From the NCBI GenBank assembly GCA_948099385.1, contig CANUEZ040000031.1:5263001-5327000 (forward strand): a stretch of 64,000 bases of DNA. Reading direction: 5' to 3'. This document shows, in pieces, positions 14,152 through 25,640 of the stretch. Source of the stretch: Fasciola hepatica. Taxonomy: Eukaryota; Platyhelminthes; Trematoda; Plagiorchiida; Fasciolidae. The notes beneath the pieces are model-generated. The model saw only the letters and a program-made list of their open reading frames with translations, was not told the origin of the DNA and ran no database searches. Every line of letters begins with the position of its first letter. Within the stretch, counting starts at the first letter, position 1. Position numbers and translations under genes: made by a program.

Positions 14152-17100
14152 GTTTGTGAGTTAATGAATCTATGGCTAGGTGAAGGTACACACCAGCCTA
14201 ATACTGTGATACGCGATCGGTGAGAAAATATGAAGCCGTTTGTCTACTAAAGTTATCAGAGATACCTGATTCCCATTTTTTCTGGATGAATCAACGTCTA
14301 CCTTTGAAACACTTAGGGTCAGATCATACGTTTGATGGTGATACTGTGAACCCCGACTTACCCATCATCCGTTGTCACGCCTCATCCGATGACGACCAGG
14401 TGCCCAGAGGAGTGGAATCTTAAGTGACAGAAAAAAGGAAAGACCTTGGAAGCTGTCCTAGGTCACTGCCACGCGGTAATGGAAATCTCGAGAGTATGAA
14501 CAGAAATGAATGTATGCTGACTTGTCTATTTCTTGTAATTTCCTCTTTTGTCTCATACTATAATCGGGCATTGATGTCTCACATACTCTTGTTTGAACAG
14601 CGCCGTTTTGCAGTACGTGTCACGTTTCGAGACGGACAAATCCTTCCGAATGTGAATCGTCCAGTATTGAAATACTGGATTCTATTCACTAGAATATCTC
14701 CGAAAGGGCCACCTTACATTTCCATTTCGTTCAGTGAAAAGAATTTCATCCAAACAACATTATATTCATAAAACTCGAGGATTTATTGCTGCACCTAATG
14801 TTATTCAAACCAGTGGAGCACAACATTCTCAACCCAGGTATCATAAAATCAACGAATAATTGATTTCCTAAAGTCGTGTTTATTTAAGAACAGATATGTC
14901 TGATCGAGGATCATTTCAAGAGACATTCGAGTAGATCGTTCATCATTGAACGAATGTAGGCACTCTTCTGAAACTGAGAAAAATTCTTCATTGGGTAATT
15001 GGATTTTATTCACGTATTTTTCAATCTCTCATTCGAGTTTGACTACGAGCGACGTAGATGACCTTGACAGTGAACGGGTTGGGTCGGGCGTGCTGTTTCG
15101 TGCCGTACGGTGCTGTCTGCTTTATTTCAAATACCGGACAAGGACAACACAACGAAAGTGACCAAAATAACAACGAATCAATACTCCTACCGGACAACAA
15201 GACAAGAAACGCACAGCACTTTTTTCAATACAGTCAATCATATTGTCGAATGTTGTGTTGTTTAGTTCGCAGGTGACAAGTTGATCGAACTGATTAATGG
15301 GCTGAATCTAAAAAACACAGTTTAGCAGCCGACACGCGTATGATTGCTTTTTTATTCTTCTTACATATATACTTTATTTGCTCATTGAAGCAGTTTGTAT
15401 TTTAGATAAAAAAAGAAACTAGGAAAATGTTCAGGTAGGATTGGCCGCGTCGTAGTGCTTATTGTCAAATTTCGACCCGTAGATGAACGTAGAAAAATAA
15501 AATCGAAATCAAAAAAGAATGTGTTAGATATCCGATCATCTTCTTTCTGGTAAACAAGTGAGTTGGCCTATGCGAACAATTTATGAAAAGCAAGTTTAAA
15601 AGACTTCGATGTTGAGAATTCGGTTGCAACAAACGGACAAAGTGTTTTGGAACCGCATAGGTTAGTGGTAGTCTGTAGAATGAGGGGACGAAGGTAAGTG
15701 TATTTACGTTACGCGTAGGTGCGATGCCAAACCAAGCTCCCTTTTGGTTGCAACTAGAAAACCGGCTGAATTTGTACTGATCGGTTGGTGACTGTTTTAA
15801 TCCATTGCACCAGTGAGAAGTCCACTCTACCTTCGAATCATCTCGATTTTTAGTACAAAACAACAGTTTATATATGATGTATGGCCGTCCTAACCAAATC
15901 TTAGCCCGCACACCTATTGGTGCACCTGTTATTCCCAGTCAGCTCTTCTGAGTGGTTAGTCTGGCACCAAATCCAAAAGGTCTATTCAGTTGGCATCGGA
16001 TTGGTCCTTCAGTCCTCTTCGTTCGCTTCATTCTTGTACTCCATTCAGAACAGGTGAAAACATGCTGGCTGTTGACCAGACCATCGTGTTGTCTACTAAA
16101 CGAACCAAGCGATCTGCTGACAATGCGCCAACCCATTCCCCGGCTGTAACACTTTTGTATCTATGTATTAACGAAGACACTGAATGGTTCACATTCACTT
16201 TTCTACTATTCGTTAGCAGTAGTTGGGCATTCACTGCGCGCCCTCCAACCAGCTGGTGGATGGGCGATCAATGGGAAAGGTCAAGTCTCAGTTGAATGGA
16301 TCACTTTTCTTTGACTCATTGTCATTACAACGAAAGTGTCTAGTTGGATGGCGTAAGTTACTCACTTTCCTAGGCTGTGTTTCAATGACTCGATGAATAC
16401 CACTACAGATTTTCGCCAGTGCAGTGTGACAATGCACATTTAGGAAGTATTTTTATGTACGCCACTAAAGATACTAAAAAGAAACCTTTCCTTTTTGTTG
16501 CCCGACAAATGTATTGTTTAAATAATACTTTCCAAAACTTGGTTGAACTTAGAGACTACGATCAGGATCATCGTAGAAGACATGAAGGGCTCCTTGGATC
16601 GATTCAGTGGTGTTTACTCCAGGATCCCATCAGATACTAAGTAAGTCAATTAACCCGAAGTTTTAGCTCTCAAGAAAATGCGCCTTTGAGGAGAAATAAA
16701 CTCGAATACTGAGATTCAGTTTTGAAATGTGGATCCCACTATATTATCGACCAGCTGAAATGCAACTGTTCTGAGTGATGGAGATGACCAGTCTCGAATC
16801 ATAAGATAACGAAAACCGTTGGTCTACTTTCATGAGAAATAGTGGCTCAGATCTAGGAATGCTTGTGAGCAGACACCCGAGTCTGAAGACAGTTCGATGA
16901 AGAAATGCTCGCTTTCAGTTACTTAGACAATGTACAATAGCTGGGGATATACGACCGTTTTAATACCCCGAGTTCATTGCCATACAACGGCAAGAGAAAT
17001 CCCCTTGCCATATGCGCGTTTCCACTCTCCTTTTGTCATCTGCCTGTGGTCATTTAGCTTGTTCATACTCGCACCGCCCTTATCGTTTTGGGCTGATTTT

Positions 17101-17370
17101 TCCCAAGGTGGTCTTGATCTGGTGCTTGTGAATCACGTCATTTAGCTACTGAATTCCTCTTTTTCCTCGGGTAGAATTTCGCTTGTTTCTCAAGGGAAGC
17201 TTCCGAAATAGACACTCCATCTTCTTCTGATTTCAGCTGTTTGATATGAGTGACACCAGAAGCACGCCTTTTGGTGTTTATAGCAGTTTTCATTACGATA
17301 CAATAGGTTTTGTCTGTCATTCAATAGCCATCTACGCTTATTTATTAGACCACGAGTAACATTCTTAAAA
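14152..17370. other. Anonymous sequence, no supported gene
   Basis: The longest open frame is minus 15465-15911 (148 codons). It starts in ordinary sequence, has no recognisable domain and overlaps nothing informative. A frame at 16419-16640 (plus) ends just before a gtaagt that resembles a splice donor, but a stop precedes it in frame, so I do not call an exon. Confidence 0.4.
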
Positions 17371-17374
17371 AAGC

Positions 17375-17475
17375 CTATTGTATGCATACATACATACTCA
17401 CATGCATACTTGTCTGCATGTAGCATTACACACGTACATGCGTACAAACATGCATACGTACAAGCACGCATATAA
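17375..17475. repeat. Imperfect (CATA)/(CATG) repeat
   Basis: Diverged tetranucleotide units (catacatacatactcacatgcatac and similar) run for about 100 bases just upstream of the (TA)n tract. Confidence 0.6.
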
Positions 17476-17575
17476 CATAACTCCTTACCAAGTCAGAGTT
17501 TGTGCATAAAGTTAATTGCTTGAATCTTACACCGACTTTACAAATATATTTAGGTGGTTCTTAAGTCAACTGTAG

Positions 17576-17580
<5 letters not shown>

Positions 17581-17659
<79 letters not shown>

Positions 17660-17660
17660 C
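17581..17660. repeat. (TA)n microsatellite
   Basis: About 80 bases of alternating t and a with a single acat interruption near 17631. It can form cruciform or hairpin DNA and is a likely site of length polymorphism or assembly error. Confidence 0.95.
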
Positions 17661-17662
17661 CC

Positions 17663-19357
17663 CATAGCGTTGAATGCTTACTACACTATTTAGAAGAGCG
17701 GGCCACCAGACCCTGAGACCCAGAACGGAGAACCACGTAAGGTTCCAATAGGTTAAGTGTGGTAATGAGCCAAAAAACCGACATAATATCCCTGGACAAG
17801 AATGCATAATTCATTTCGTTCACTAAAGGGTATTCGTAAATACAGATATGTCCAGAAGTGGTCGTTAGGGTAATAGATCGGCCCTGGAGGTTCGTACGAG
17901 TGGTATCTACGCACACCAGGTATCGCCATGCTATATTTTTACACATGCAATGAATTACAATTATTGTGTTATGGGGATGTTTTCTGTGGAAGTTTAGTTG
18001 CTAACCCCTTTTGGTCGTTCGAAAGTCTCTCTTTTCTCAGCCCTGCTAATTTTCTTTCTGAGAAACGTGGCTGCAGATTGATATTTATTGAATGAGGTAG
18101 TTTTCTAGCCCATGTACAGTTAAGTACCAAAGGGCTCGCGTATATGGCCAACTCCTGTGCGCTAATCATCTCGTTCAGTTAACCTAATTTGTGCGCGACA
18201 ATTAGAGTCATGGCAAGCGTGACTGGGGGAAACAAGCTTCGTTCCTTAGGTCAGTTGAGACTTATCCACTCAGTGGTTTCGAGGGCACACAGTTGATTTT
18301 CTCGACCATGGTCTGTGCAAAATCTGGGTCATCGTGTCCATGGCCCAAAGACCACTTCTGGATAGGAGTGCACATTTGCGTGAGGGTTCTATTACATGGT
18401 GTGAGGATTTCGATGGAGAAAATTTTCTTTCACATCTGCTGTGTTGCTAGCACGGAAGTTATGCAATCAAGAAGATAGCAGTTGTTTTCAAGGGGTGGGG
18501 TCGGGATGCCTTTGAGACTGTTGTACGTATAAAGACTGGAAGACTTGTCTGGGTATTTTTCAAACTAATAGTGATTAGTATCTCACAAATCCGCATAATA
18601 CCTAGACCATTCAACGAAAACTGTGCCATCAGGGGTGATACATATGGCTCTGGTCGAAATCGCCTAGTAATGAGTATTAATAATATCATTTAATGATAAT
18701 TCTTTTCCACGTTTCTTCAAGCAAGAAAGAGTAAGGGGAACGTATAAGCCGACATCCTTTTCTGGTGCACTGGCTAGTTCACCTTGAACTGGTGTTGCTG
18801 TCGTCTTCTTTCTTCGGCGTGGAATGTTTTGCCAACCGTACCAATTTCTTTAACGATCATCCCTCTGAATGTTTAAAAATGCTCCTCATATGCGGCTGCT
18901 TGTCATCTTTCGAGTTAAAAAAAATAGTCACGTCAACCGTGCGTCACACTAGGTTAAATAGCTGTTCTCACAAGTGCCAATGTGGTATAACGTGAAGAGA
19001 GTTTGTGTTCTCGATAGGACTTATAATGAAAAAGTAGATTTTTGAGTGCGACACTGTTTGAAGGTGTTCAGATTTTTGGCTTAGACTAAAGCCGCATGAG
19101 TGAAACAGAGTAAAAATCATCCACTAACTTTGTCAGGCATAGAATTTTCCTTTGTGGTCTGCCTTCGTACCAATGACTAAATTTCGGTTGCTAATGATTG
19201 ACTCGGAGAGTAATGGCAGACACCTCTATGGAAGCCCCGGTTCGATGATCAGACGCACCCCTTTACCCGTTCAGAATCAAGGGCAGGTTATTTCAGCGAA
19301 GCTGATCGATCATTGGTCAAGCAGACCGTTCGTCATCGCCCGTTCGGAATGAAGAAT
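17663..19357. other. Anonymous sequence, no supported gene
   Basis: Short frames only. A ggttcgatgatc near 19240 resembles a B box, but no tRNA-like fold or repeat partner is visible. Confidence 0.4.
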
Positions 19358-19410
19358 AAAACTGAGACTTGAAACGCTGTGTCCTCTTTATCCAGTTAAC
19401 AAGGACAGAT

Positions 19411-19605
19411 AGAAGACATATATAGCGAGGTGCAAGCATTTCGTTCACTCTTGTTGATTGCGTACGTGAAACATCAGTTTAATGTATGACAGGGCACATG
19501 GAATACACAGTGGATAAATGAGAAAAAGTGTTTATCACAAAGAATACAGCAATTCGTCTTGTGTTTGTGGCTAAAGCCATTGAAGACAGATTGTTTGCAA
19601 TGATG
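19411..19605 (-). repeat. Inverted terminal repeat of the Penelope-like element, 3' arm
   Basis: This is the reverse complement of 20939-21135 with scattered substitutions. It contains the C-terminal codons that follow the endonuclease plus the 3' untranslated end. Confidence 0.8.
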
Positions 19606-20270
19606 TTTTCTGTGCAATAAAGAGAGGGGGAGGGGGGGGGTTCTGTCTTGATCAACATAGCTTCGCTGAAAGCCAGCAGTTTTGCATTTTGGTTGCACAA
19701 TCGTACTTTGAATGACCGGGTCAGATCAAATCGATGACCTGTAGAAAGTAGATGCCTGGCGATAGCCGATGCTGGGTTTCTTGCCGGAATTTGTTTTGTG
19801 CAGTCCAAATGAGTCTTTGAGTGCAAAAGCCATTTTGGAATGTGTTCAGTCATTCGTTGAGTCAAGTATCTTTCTGTTCTGCCAATATACGTGTCACGGC
19901 AACTGCAAGTGAACTGGTAAACAACATGTGAGGCACAAGGAGCAACGTGACTGTCAGTGTGATCTAATTTTAATCCTTTAATGGTCTGTACTATGCGTGA
20001 TTGGGCTGCCACGTATGTTCGGCTTAGAGCAGAGCTTAAGTTATGGCCTAACTGATTAAAAACGTGATCACATTTAAAAGGCACAAATAAAATAACTTGC
20101 TTTCTTCCAGCTGTTAAAATGGGCTTCGTTTCACTTTGTGGTTTGTTGTGGTACCCGATGAACGCTACTGGATAACCATTGGCCAAAAGCATTTCCTTGA
20201 TAGAATTTTCTTCTTTTTGCAGTTGATCAGGAGTGCAAATGTTTCGGGCCCTGTGGAAGAGCATTCTGAC
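19479..20270 (-). pseudogene. Penelope-like GIY-YIG endonuclease portion
   Basis: The 261-codon open frame (from 20264) is in the same frame as the upstream RT piece, separated by one stop codon. It contains the GIY-YIG core: a VVYQFTCSC stretch with two cysteines, then TYIGRTERYL and TQRMTEH, followed by SAIARHLLSTGH. This is the layout expected of the endonuclease that nicks target DNA for Penelope-like element integration in the nucleus. The conserved YIG, Arg and Glu-His positions look intact, so this half could in principle still fold. The last ~40 codons lie in the 3' inverted-repeat arm. It has no start of its own and was originally part of one polyprotein with the RT. Confidence 0.8.
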
Positions 20271-20273
20271 CTA
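20271..20273 (-). other. In-frame amber stop between RT and endonuclease
   Basis: The reverse complement of cta reads TAG. The same frame continues open on both sides, so a single point mutation splits the polyprotein. Confidence 0.85.
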
Positions 20274-21017
20274 ACTACGTTCGTAAGCCACCGGCACGAA
20301 ACTATAAAATTGCATATAACGTCTGCTCCATGAAGCCGTTCTGTAAATGGCCCTTTGCAATGTGCCGTCCGAACTCCTAGTGTCCAAAATGTCTAGGAAG
20401 AGTAAACTCAGGTTGGATTCTTTCTCATAAGATACAGATAAATTCTGATGTATAGAATTTAAAATAAAAAATAACTGAATAAAATCGTCATCATTAGAAA
20501 GCAATAAAATGTCACCAACATAACGTTTGTACAAAGGAAAATGGGCAATTTGATTGGCCAATCGAATTTCGATCATTCCCAGGGAAGTATCTGCTAGTGT
20601 AGGACCTAAAGGGCTTTCGATTGCCACCCCACCAATCTGTCTGTATGCTTTTCCTCCAAGTTCAAGGCGGATGTTTTCTGTGCTTAAAAGTATAAGGTCC
20701 TTCAGGTAATCAGCGGGGTTAGGTAATGCAATAGTTTTGGATAAAATGACATTGCAAAGATAATCAGCAGTTTCTTGGAGAGGTACTTTGGTAAAAAGAG
20801 ATTCAACATCTATAGAATAAATTCTATGAGTCTTCACCCTAAAGCTGTCAAGAACTTTTACGAGTTCAAATGAATCTCGTAAGCATTGAGGAGTTAGGCT
20901 TTTTCGGACGGGGTGAAGAACATTGACTAACCATGGAGCAATCATGGCAAACAATCGGTCTTCTCTGGCATTAGTCACAAACACAAACCGATTTGATGTA
21001 TTCTTTGTGATAAACAC
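20274..21017 (-). pseudogene. Penelope-like reverse transcriptase fragment (catalytic Asp lost)
   Basis: The 248-codon frame carries recognisable Penelope RT blocks: a YSIDVESLFTKVPL motif (palm, first catalytic Asp), then QIGGVAIESPLGPTLAD, then YKRYVGDILLL. In this family the last block is normally YVDD. Here the first Asp of the pair is Gly, which should abolish polymerisation. The first ~27 codons (to IAPW) are not RT sequence: they lie in the inverted-repeat arm and are antisense to the element's own 3' end. The RT fingers and N-terminal region are absent, so the element was truncated at its 5' side on insertion. Expected full-length family polyproteins are much longer (about 650-850 residues, from general knowledge). 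Confidence 0.8.
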
Positions 21018-21135
21018 TTTTTCTCATTTATCCACTGTGCATCCCATGTACCCTGTCATATTTGAACTGATATGTTTCACGTACGCAATCGACAAGAGTG
21101 AACGAAATGCTTGCATCTCGCTTTACATGTCTTCT
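20939..21135 (-). repeat. Inverted terminal repeat of the Penelope-like element, 5' arm
   Basis: This is the reverse complement of 19411-19605. It supplies the first codons of the truncated RT frame. Confidence 0.8.
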
Positions 21136-21158
21136 CTCCTTTCTTAAAAACTGAGACT

Positions 21159-23475
21159 AGCAACGCGAAGCGATGGACTAATCAGTAGTCAACAATTGAC
21201 TGAATCGACCGGAGCCGAACAACCAATCGGGTTGCAACCAAATCAACCAGCCCGAAGAGCTGCTCATTAATATCAGCTGAGCCAATCAGTTTTCTTGCTT
21301 GGATACGGCTATGGTAATCGTACAGAATAGTATTCACAATATTTGGTAAACTCTTCCACATCAATAGGGTTCTAATTGTCGTATCTGATGGAGACATCGG
21401 TACGGGACGGGCTATATTCAAATCTTGACAGAATACGTACTCCAAAAAGGGGTATGATGATTGCTTTCGTCGCATGAGATGTACACTTGATAAAAATAAG
21501 TACTTAAATGTTCACAGTAAGTGAGATAGAGCCGCACAGGCTTTGAAGGCTCATTCGGGACAAAACCATTTTCATAAAGGTTACTCGCTATTCGTACTAC
21601 AGAATGCCCATACGTAAAGGTCACTGATGACTCCGAAATTTAAAATCAGTTCTTCGAATTCATCTTTTTTTCAGAACTGACTGTTGCTCCGACACGAACA
21701 TAGTATTCATCCCGTGTGACTGATTGTTTTCTTTCGCGAAAGTCCATCGTTTGTTCTTTTAGGCAGTCAATGAAATTACTCTATTCATTAGGTGATTGAT
21801 CGTACTGTTATTTCTCAATGATGAACAGACCTACAAGGTCGAAATTTTCACAGTCAATAACTGCAATTGTCATAGCTCTGTACATACGCTCCGTAGAATT
21901 CATTGTGATTACTCTTAAATAAACTAAAACCCATCAATGACTGGAAGCCATTGTCTAAGACCTACACAAGTTTCGAAAGCGGCAATGCCGGGTCTTTGAA
22001 CTTTGGTCTGTGCTGTGGAAAATTTATCCGTCATGTCTGAACGGATCGAGTTGTTAGACCACCAAATCATCTGATTAGCTGAACTTTTTCCAAAGAAGTG
22101 GACTGCCCACGCACTCCGGATTATGTGCAAGAGCTGCATGGTATGTGTACTCTGGTCAGATCTGTGGCGTGTTGTGTAACACAACTAATTTGTTACCGCT
22201 CCAGCCTTGGAGAAATACTCATGCTGTTGTAGGACAGGTGCAAGTTGAACGCGTCGTCACTGAACAGTGTTTGTAACATAATCAGACCTGAAATCAATGA
22301 AAATTTTCTGAGTCAAGTTATGATTGCTAACAACTATTGAACTTGGGTTTGATCGTTTATAGACTCTGATGACAGAAGAAATCTTTTTCTTATGCTCTCA
22401 TCAATGGTTTAATTAGTGCATAAAGATTCAACGGGACTGAATTGTTTGGGGATATCAAATTAGAGTTTGTACCCAGGCCCTGTCAGAAAGTCCCGATAAC
22501 CTCCCTGAAGCAAAGTTACTAAGCTGTTCGAACTTACCACGCCGGGTCCGCTAAGCAATAATCAATAAGCCACCACACCATATGAGACTTACATTTTCCG
22601 GCTGATGGAGCATTCGTCAGTAGACCAACATAATTGGGGTCAAAAATCAATAAGTGTGGCTAGCCGGCCCGACAAGGCAGAAATCTGAACAGACACCCAA
22701 ATTCGGGTTTGTTTGATTTTCGCTTCAACTAACTCGTTGCTCACTATATTCAAAACAAATATTCAGCCGTTTTACTGGCGTATTTCTTTTACGGTAAAGG
22801 GCTGGTGTGATAAGAGTTGCAAACGTTGATTGAATGAGCTAGTCGATCATATCAAACGCCGAATAGGACTTGATGGCAAAGCCTTGATGGGTTCATCAAA
22901 GCCGTTTTCTGTTTTTAAACACGCAGAGCATTGTGATCCAGAGGGCGTTCTATAGCGCCTTCGCTAGCAGGTGCAGTGAAATAGGAACGGCTGAAATGTG
23001 TTTTGTTGGATTTCACTTCTTGATCGAATGACGATTATTCGCTTTTTGCAAAACTCAGTTAGCTTCTGTATCTCGAATTCGTCACAGGAACTATTCGCCT
23101 AAGGTAGATGTAATTCAGACCATATCCAACACATAAACGCTTTAGTCCACCAGAGAAGGCTATAATACTGCTGTGGCCAAATGACCAGAATGATTACTCC
23201 AAATCTTGCAGTTCTCGGTTCGAATCAAGATCAACCGGGTCATCGTTCTCAGCTGTAAGAATCTATCAGAATGTTACTCTTTCTGACGTAAAATACCAGT
23301 TTCATTTTAGGTTTATAAACACACTTATCTTGCACTTCTGTGCTCCTGTTTCCGTTACTACCTTCCAGCGTCGTCCTGTAGAGAACAGAAAACATGGAAG
23401 CATAAGGTGAAAAAATCCGAAAATCAAGGTAATGAATGGAAATCACGAAGACAAGGAAAGAGTTCGAATACAACT
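21159..23475. other. Anonymous sequence, one tRNA-like spot
   Basis: Minus-strand frames at 21182-21475 (97 codons) and 21418-21624 have no known domain. The 21182 frame contains LVDLVATRLVV, which resembles LVDHVATRLAL in the plus frame at 36187-36393. That second site lies just past another Penelope fragment, so both could be parts of one unrecognised repeat. Around 23170-23240 a tggccaaatgaccagaatga ... cggttcgaatc arrangement resembles A and B boxes of a tRNA-derived repeat, but I found no second copy. Confidence 0.35.
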
Positions 23476-23519
23476 ACATCACTGACCGCGACACCTGACC
23501 ATATCACTTAATGTCTCCA

Positions 23520-23870
23520 GCCATTTGCTAAGTGGGTCATGCGGACCCCAACCCAGAAGTCTTACACGTCCTACTCGGCCAAGTTCGCTGGTCAAGGTTT
23601 CCATGCCTTTTTGTCATGTCGTTGAATGACCACCTCGACCTATCTTCCGACCACTGCCTGCCTTGGAGAACAGCATACACCGGGAGGGTCTGTCGGTAGA
23701 GATGCGTAAGACGTGTTCCAGCCACGTTAACCTGCTTAAATTCAGTATTAGTTTTACTGAATAACCACTGGTTCTCAATACCCCGCCTCTAACCCTGACA
23801 GACAACCAAATGTTACGCCGGTACCACAGGTGACGGAGTTTCGCAAAAGCCAAACTCGCCTGCTGTATGC
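23520..23870 (-). pseudogene. RTE LINE C-terminal domain (deleted in the middle)
   Basis: The frame 23853-23614 begins FAKLRHLWYRRNIWLSVRVRG and jumps to LSRLTWLEHVLRIS. An overlapping frame ends near a WGPHDPLSKWLETL-like stretch at 23540-23510. Known RTE C-termini carry a longer region between these blocks, so roughly 50 residues look deleted. It lies directly downstream of the RT on the same strand. Confidence 0.65.
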
Positions 23871-24470
23871 ACTATGACATTTCATCCGGTATCCGTCCAC
23901 CTGATGGAATGTAACTGTCCAGGTGACTTGACTTATCTACTTCAGCTAGGGCTTCCCCTACCAAGAAGAGGTTTGTTGTTGAGCCATCCCAGTCCCGAAA
24001 TAGCATTTTACACTTTGAAGGTGCAAAACGCGTCCTAAACATTCCTACACTGTTGTTAAGGCTCTTTAATGGAGTTTGCAACTTACCTGGATGTTTACTC
24101 AGAAGAATAATATCGTCCGCATATTCCAAGTCAGACAGTTTACTGTCACACCCTTCAGTGGGAAGTAGCACCAGAGAACTGTACGGTCGACTGAGTCGAA
24201 AGCCGCTTTCAGATCAAGAAAGACACAGATTGTGGGCCTACGGAAGATGTGTCTGTGCCCTAAGGTTTGCCGAAAAGTAAAGATTTGGCCAATACAACCT
24301 CGACTAGGTCTCACACCGGCTTGATTCTCACGCGTACACATTTTGAGTGCACTGGATAATCGGTGGAGAGTATGACCGGTGAGCAACTCAGACGTGATAC
24401 TTACCAAGCTAATTAATCTGCGGTTTTCACAACACGACCTGTCACCCTTCTTGTATATCGGCACAGTCAT
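23870..24470 (-). pseudogene. RTE LINE reverse transcriptase (internal deletion)
   Basis: The frame from 24470 has VPIYKKGDRS, NRRLISLVSITSELL, then ENQAGVRPSRGCIGQIFTFRQ and VFLDLKAAFDSVDR (palm, first catalytic Asp). Right after VLW the frame breaks and continues in another frame (from 24171) with SDLEYADDIILLS (the intact catalytic ADD box) and RFAPSKCKMLFRDW. The block normally between them, containing the GxxQGxPLSP motif, is missing, so about 60-80 residues appear deleted. An enzyme without this segment would not work even though both catalytic boxes survive. Confidence 0.8.
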
Positions 24471-25010
24471 CGATTCACATCATTCCCTGGGTATCTGCTC
24501 ACTATTCCAACCAATACGGAGGAGTTTTTTAACTCGGAAACCAAAGCTTCCTGTCTGTCCTTGAAAAAAAAGGAAACCACCCATCCGCTCCAGAAGCTTT
24601 GTACCGTTTCAAGTGACCTACCTCCCGCACAAACTCCATTTCTGATGAAGGGATTATATCTACCTGTATCATTTTTCTGGCAGGTATATTCGGAAAGTCT
24701 ACTGTAGAAGTGGGCCAAGTGAGTCGTTCCTTAATATGCTCCGCCCATTGATCTAGGCGACGTCCCTGAAAGTGAATTAGTGAGCCATCGGATTCCCGAT
24801 TAACAGGTTTAGCCCGAACTTCTTTGGACCGCTACTCCTAATCAAACGGTAAAGGTTGCGAATACTGCCAATAGTCCCAGCCTTTTTCACTTCCCTACAT
24901 TTCACAATCCGCCACTGTTCACGGTCATTTCTCAGCCTCCTAATCAGTTGGAGTCTCAGGGATTTGAGAACCTCATTGAATATGGTATCCGGAGGGAAGG
25001 AGGAAGCCAT
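24467..25010 (-). pseudogene. RTE LINE linker between endonuclease and RT
   Basis: Frames at 25010-24777 and 24718-24467 contain REVKKAGTIGSIRNLYRLIR and DRQEALVSELKNSSVL, separated by frameshifts. The position between the GDFN/SDH domain and the RT, and the same strand, support the assignment. Similarity to RTE linkers is from memory and only approximate. Confidence 0.55.
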
Positions 25011-25059
25011 GTGCTTCTATGCCGCTTCTATTGGCAGAAGTTGGTACTTGCCAGAAACA

Positions 25060-25640
25060 GCCTGTGGTCAGAACACGGCTGAATGAGACGATAGCCATTA
25101 TCAGTACGATCGGCCGGGATAGTAAATGGGCCTCCGATATGCCTTTCGGAATCTCCCAAACGGTCAACTAGAGGGTTTAAATCACCCAGCTATGACCACC
25201 ACGTGCAACGAAAGCTCGCTTTGAAGCAGCTGAGACAAATCGTGGTAGAATTAGTCCTCAGTCTCGGAGTAACTGCCGTTATTGGGCGTATAAGCTGACA
25301 CAACAAATAAACATGGACGATTCATTTGCCGTCCACAGAACCGTCGAACCGAATTGAACACAAACGACTGCTGAAGGGAATCCAGATTAATGGTGTACGC
25401 TCAGCTCTTATGCGCGAAGCAATCCCAACGCCAGCCTGATCACGAGCACTAGAAACCGGATCACCCGACACAACGAATACAGCAAGGTGGTCTCTAGGGT
25501 ACGAAGGGACCACAGGGGTGAGATCTTGTAAGTGCATTTTGGTGACACAGCGTGCAACAATTTCAATGTCTCCAGAGTTCTAGTGAGGGCAGCCTGTTGC
25601 CCTTACGTAGTGTGCGGACCGTAAGGGTAGCCAAGTGAAA
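25060..25640 (-). pseudogene. RTE LINE endonuclease domain (frameshifted)
   Basis: The frame at 25537-25322 reads QAGVGIASRIRAE and RLCSIRFDGSVDG. A shift then leads to CLFVVSAYTPNN, followed by VVVIAGDFN (the GDFN motif of AP-like endonucleases), RLIQPCSDHRLFLASTNF (the SDH motif) and WLPPSGYHIQ. These are in the order expected for the domain that nicks target DNA to prime reverse transcription. An in-frame stop after the ETED stretch and another near STNFCQ show decay. The beginning of the domain (LNVRTL-like region) is only weakly visible near 25620. Confidence 0.75.

Larger units (their letters stand above)
19358..21158 (-). mobile_element. Penelope-like element, 5'-truncated, with inverted terminal repeats
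   Basis: A minus-strand unit made of the RT palm and thumb (21017-20274), a linker and a GIY-YIG endonuclease (20270-19479). It is bounded by an inverted repeat of about 195 bp: arms 19411-19605 and 20939-21135, near-identical by eye over long blocks such as gtgataaacactttttctca. Outside the arms, aaaactgagact occurs in direct orientation at 19358-19369 and again at 21147-21158, consistent with a 12-bp target-site duplication. Penelope-like elements are known for variable-length duplications and for terminal repeats in direct or inverted orientation. The start of the RT domain (fingers) is missing. A stop codon and a lost catalytic residue make the copy inactive. Confidence 0.8.

Noticed and set aside
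15465..15911. 148-codon minus-strand frame
   Set aside because: No recognisable domain, no repeat partner, and ordinary composition. In 64 kb a frame of this length can arise by chance.
16419..16640. Exon ending in a gtaagt splice donor
   Set aside because: A stop codon lies in frame directly before the donor and no homology is recognised.
17581..17660. Origin or regulatory AT-rich element
   Set aside because: It is a plain (TA)n microsatellite; nothing around it suggests a functional site.
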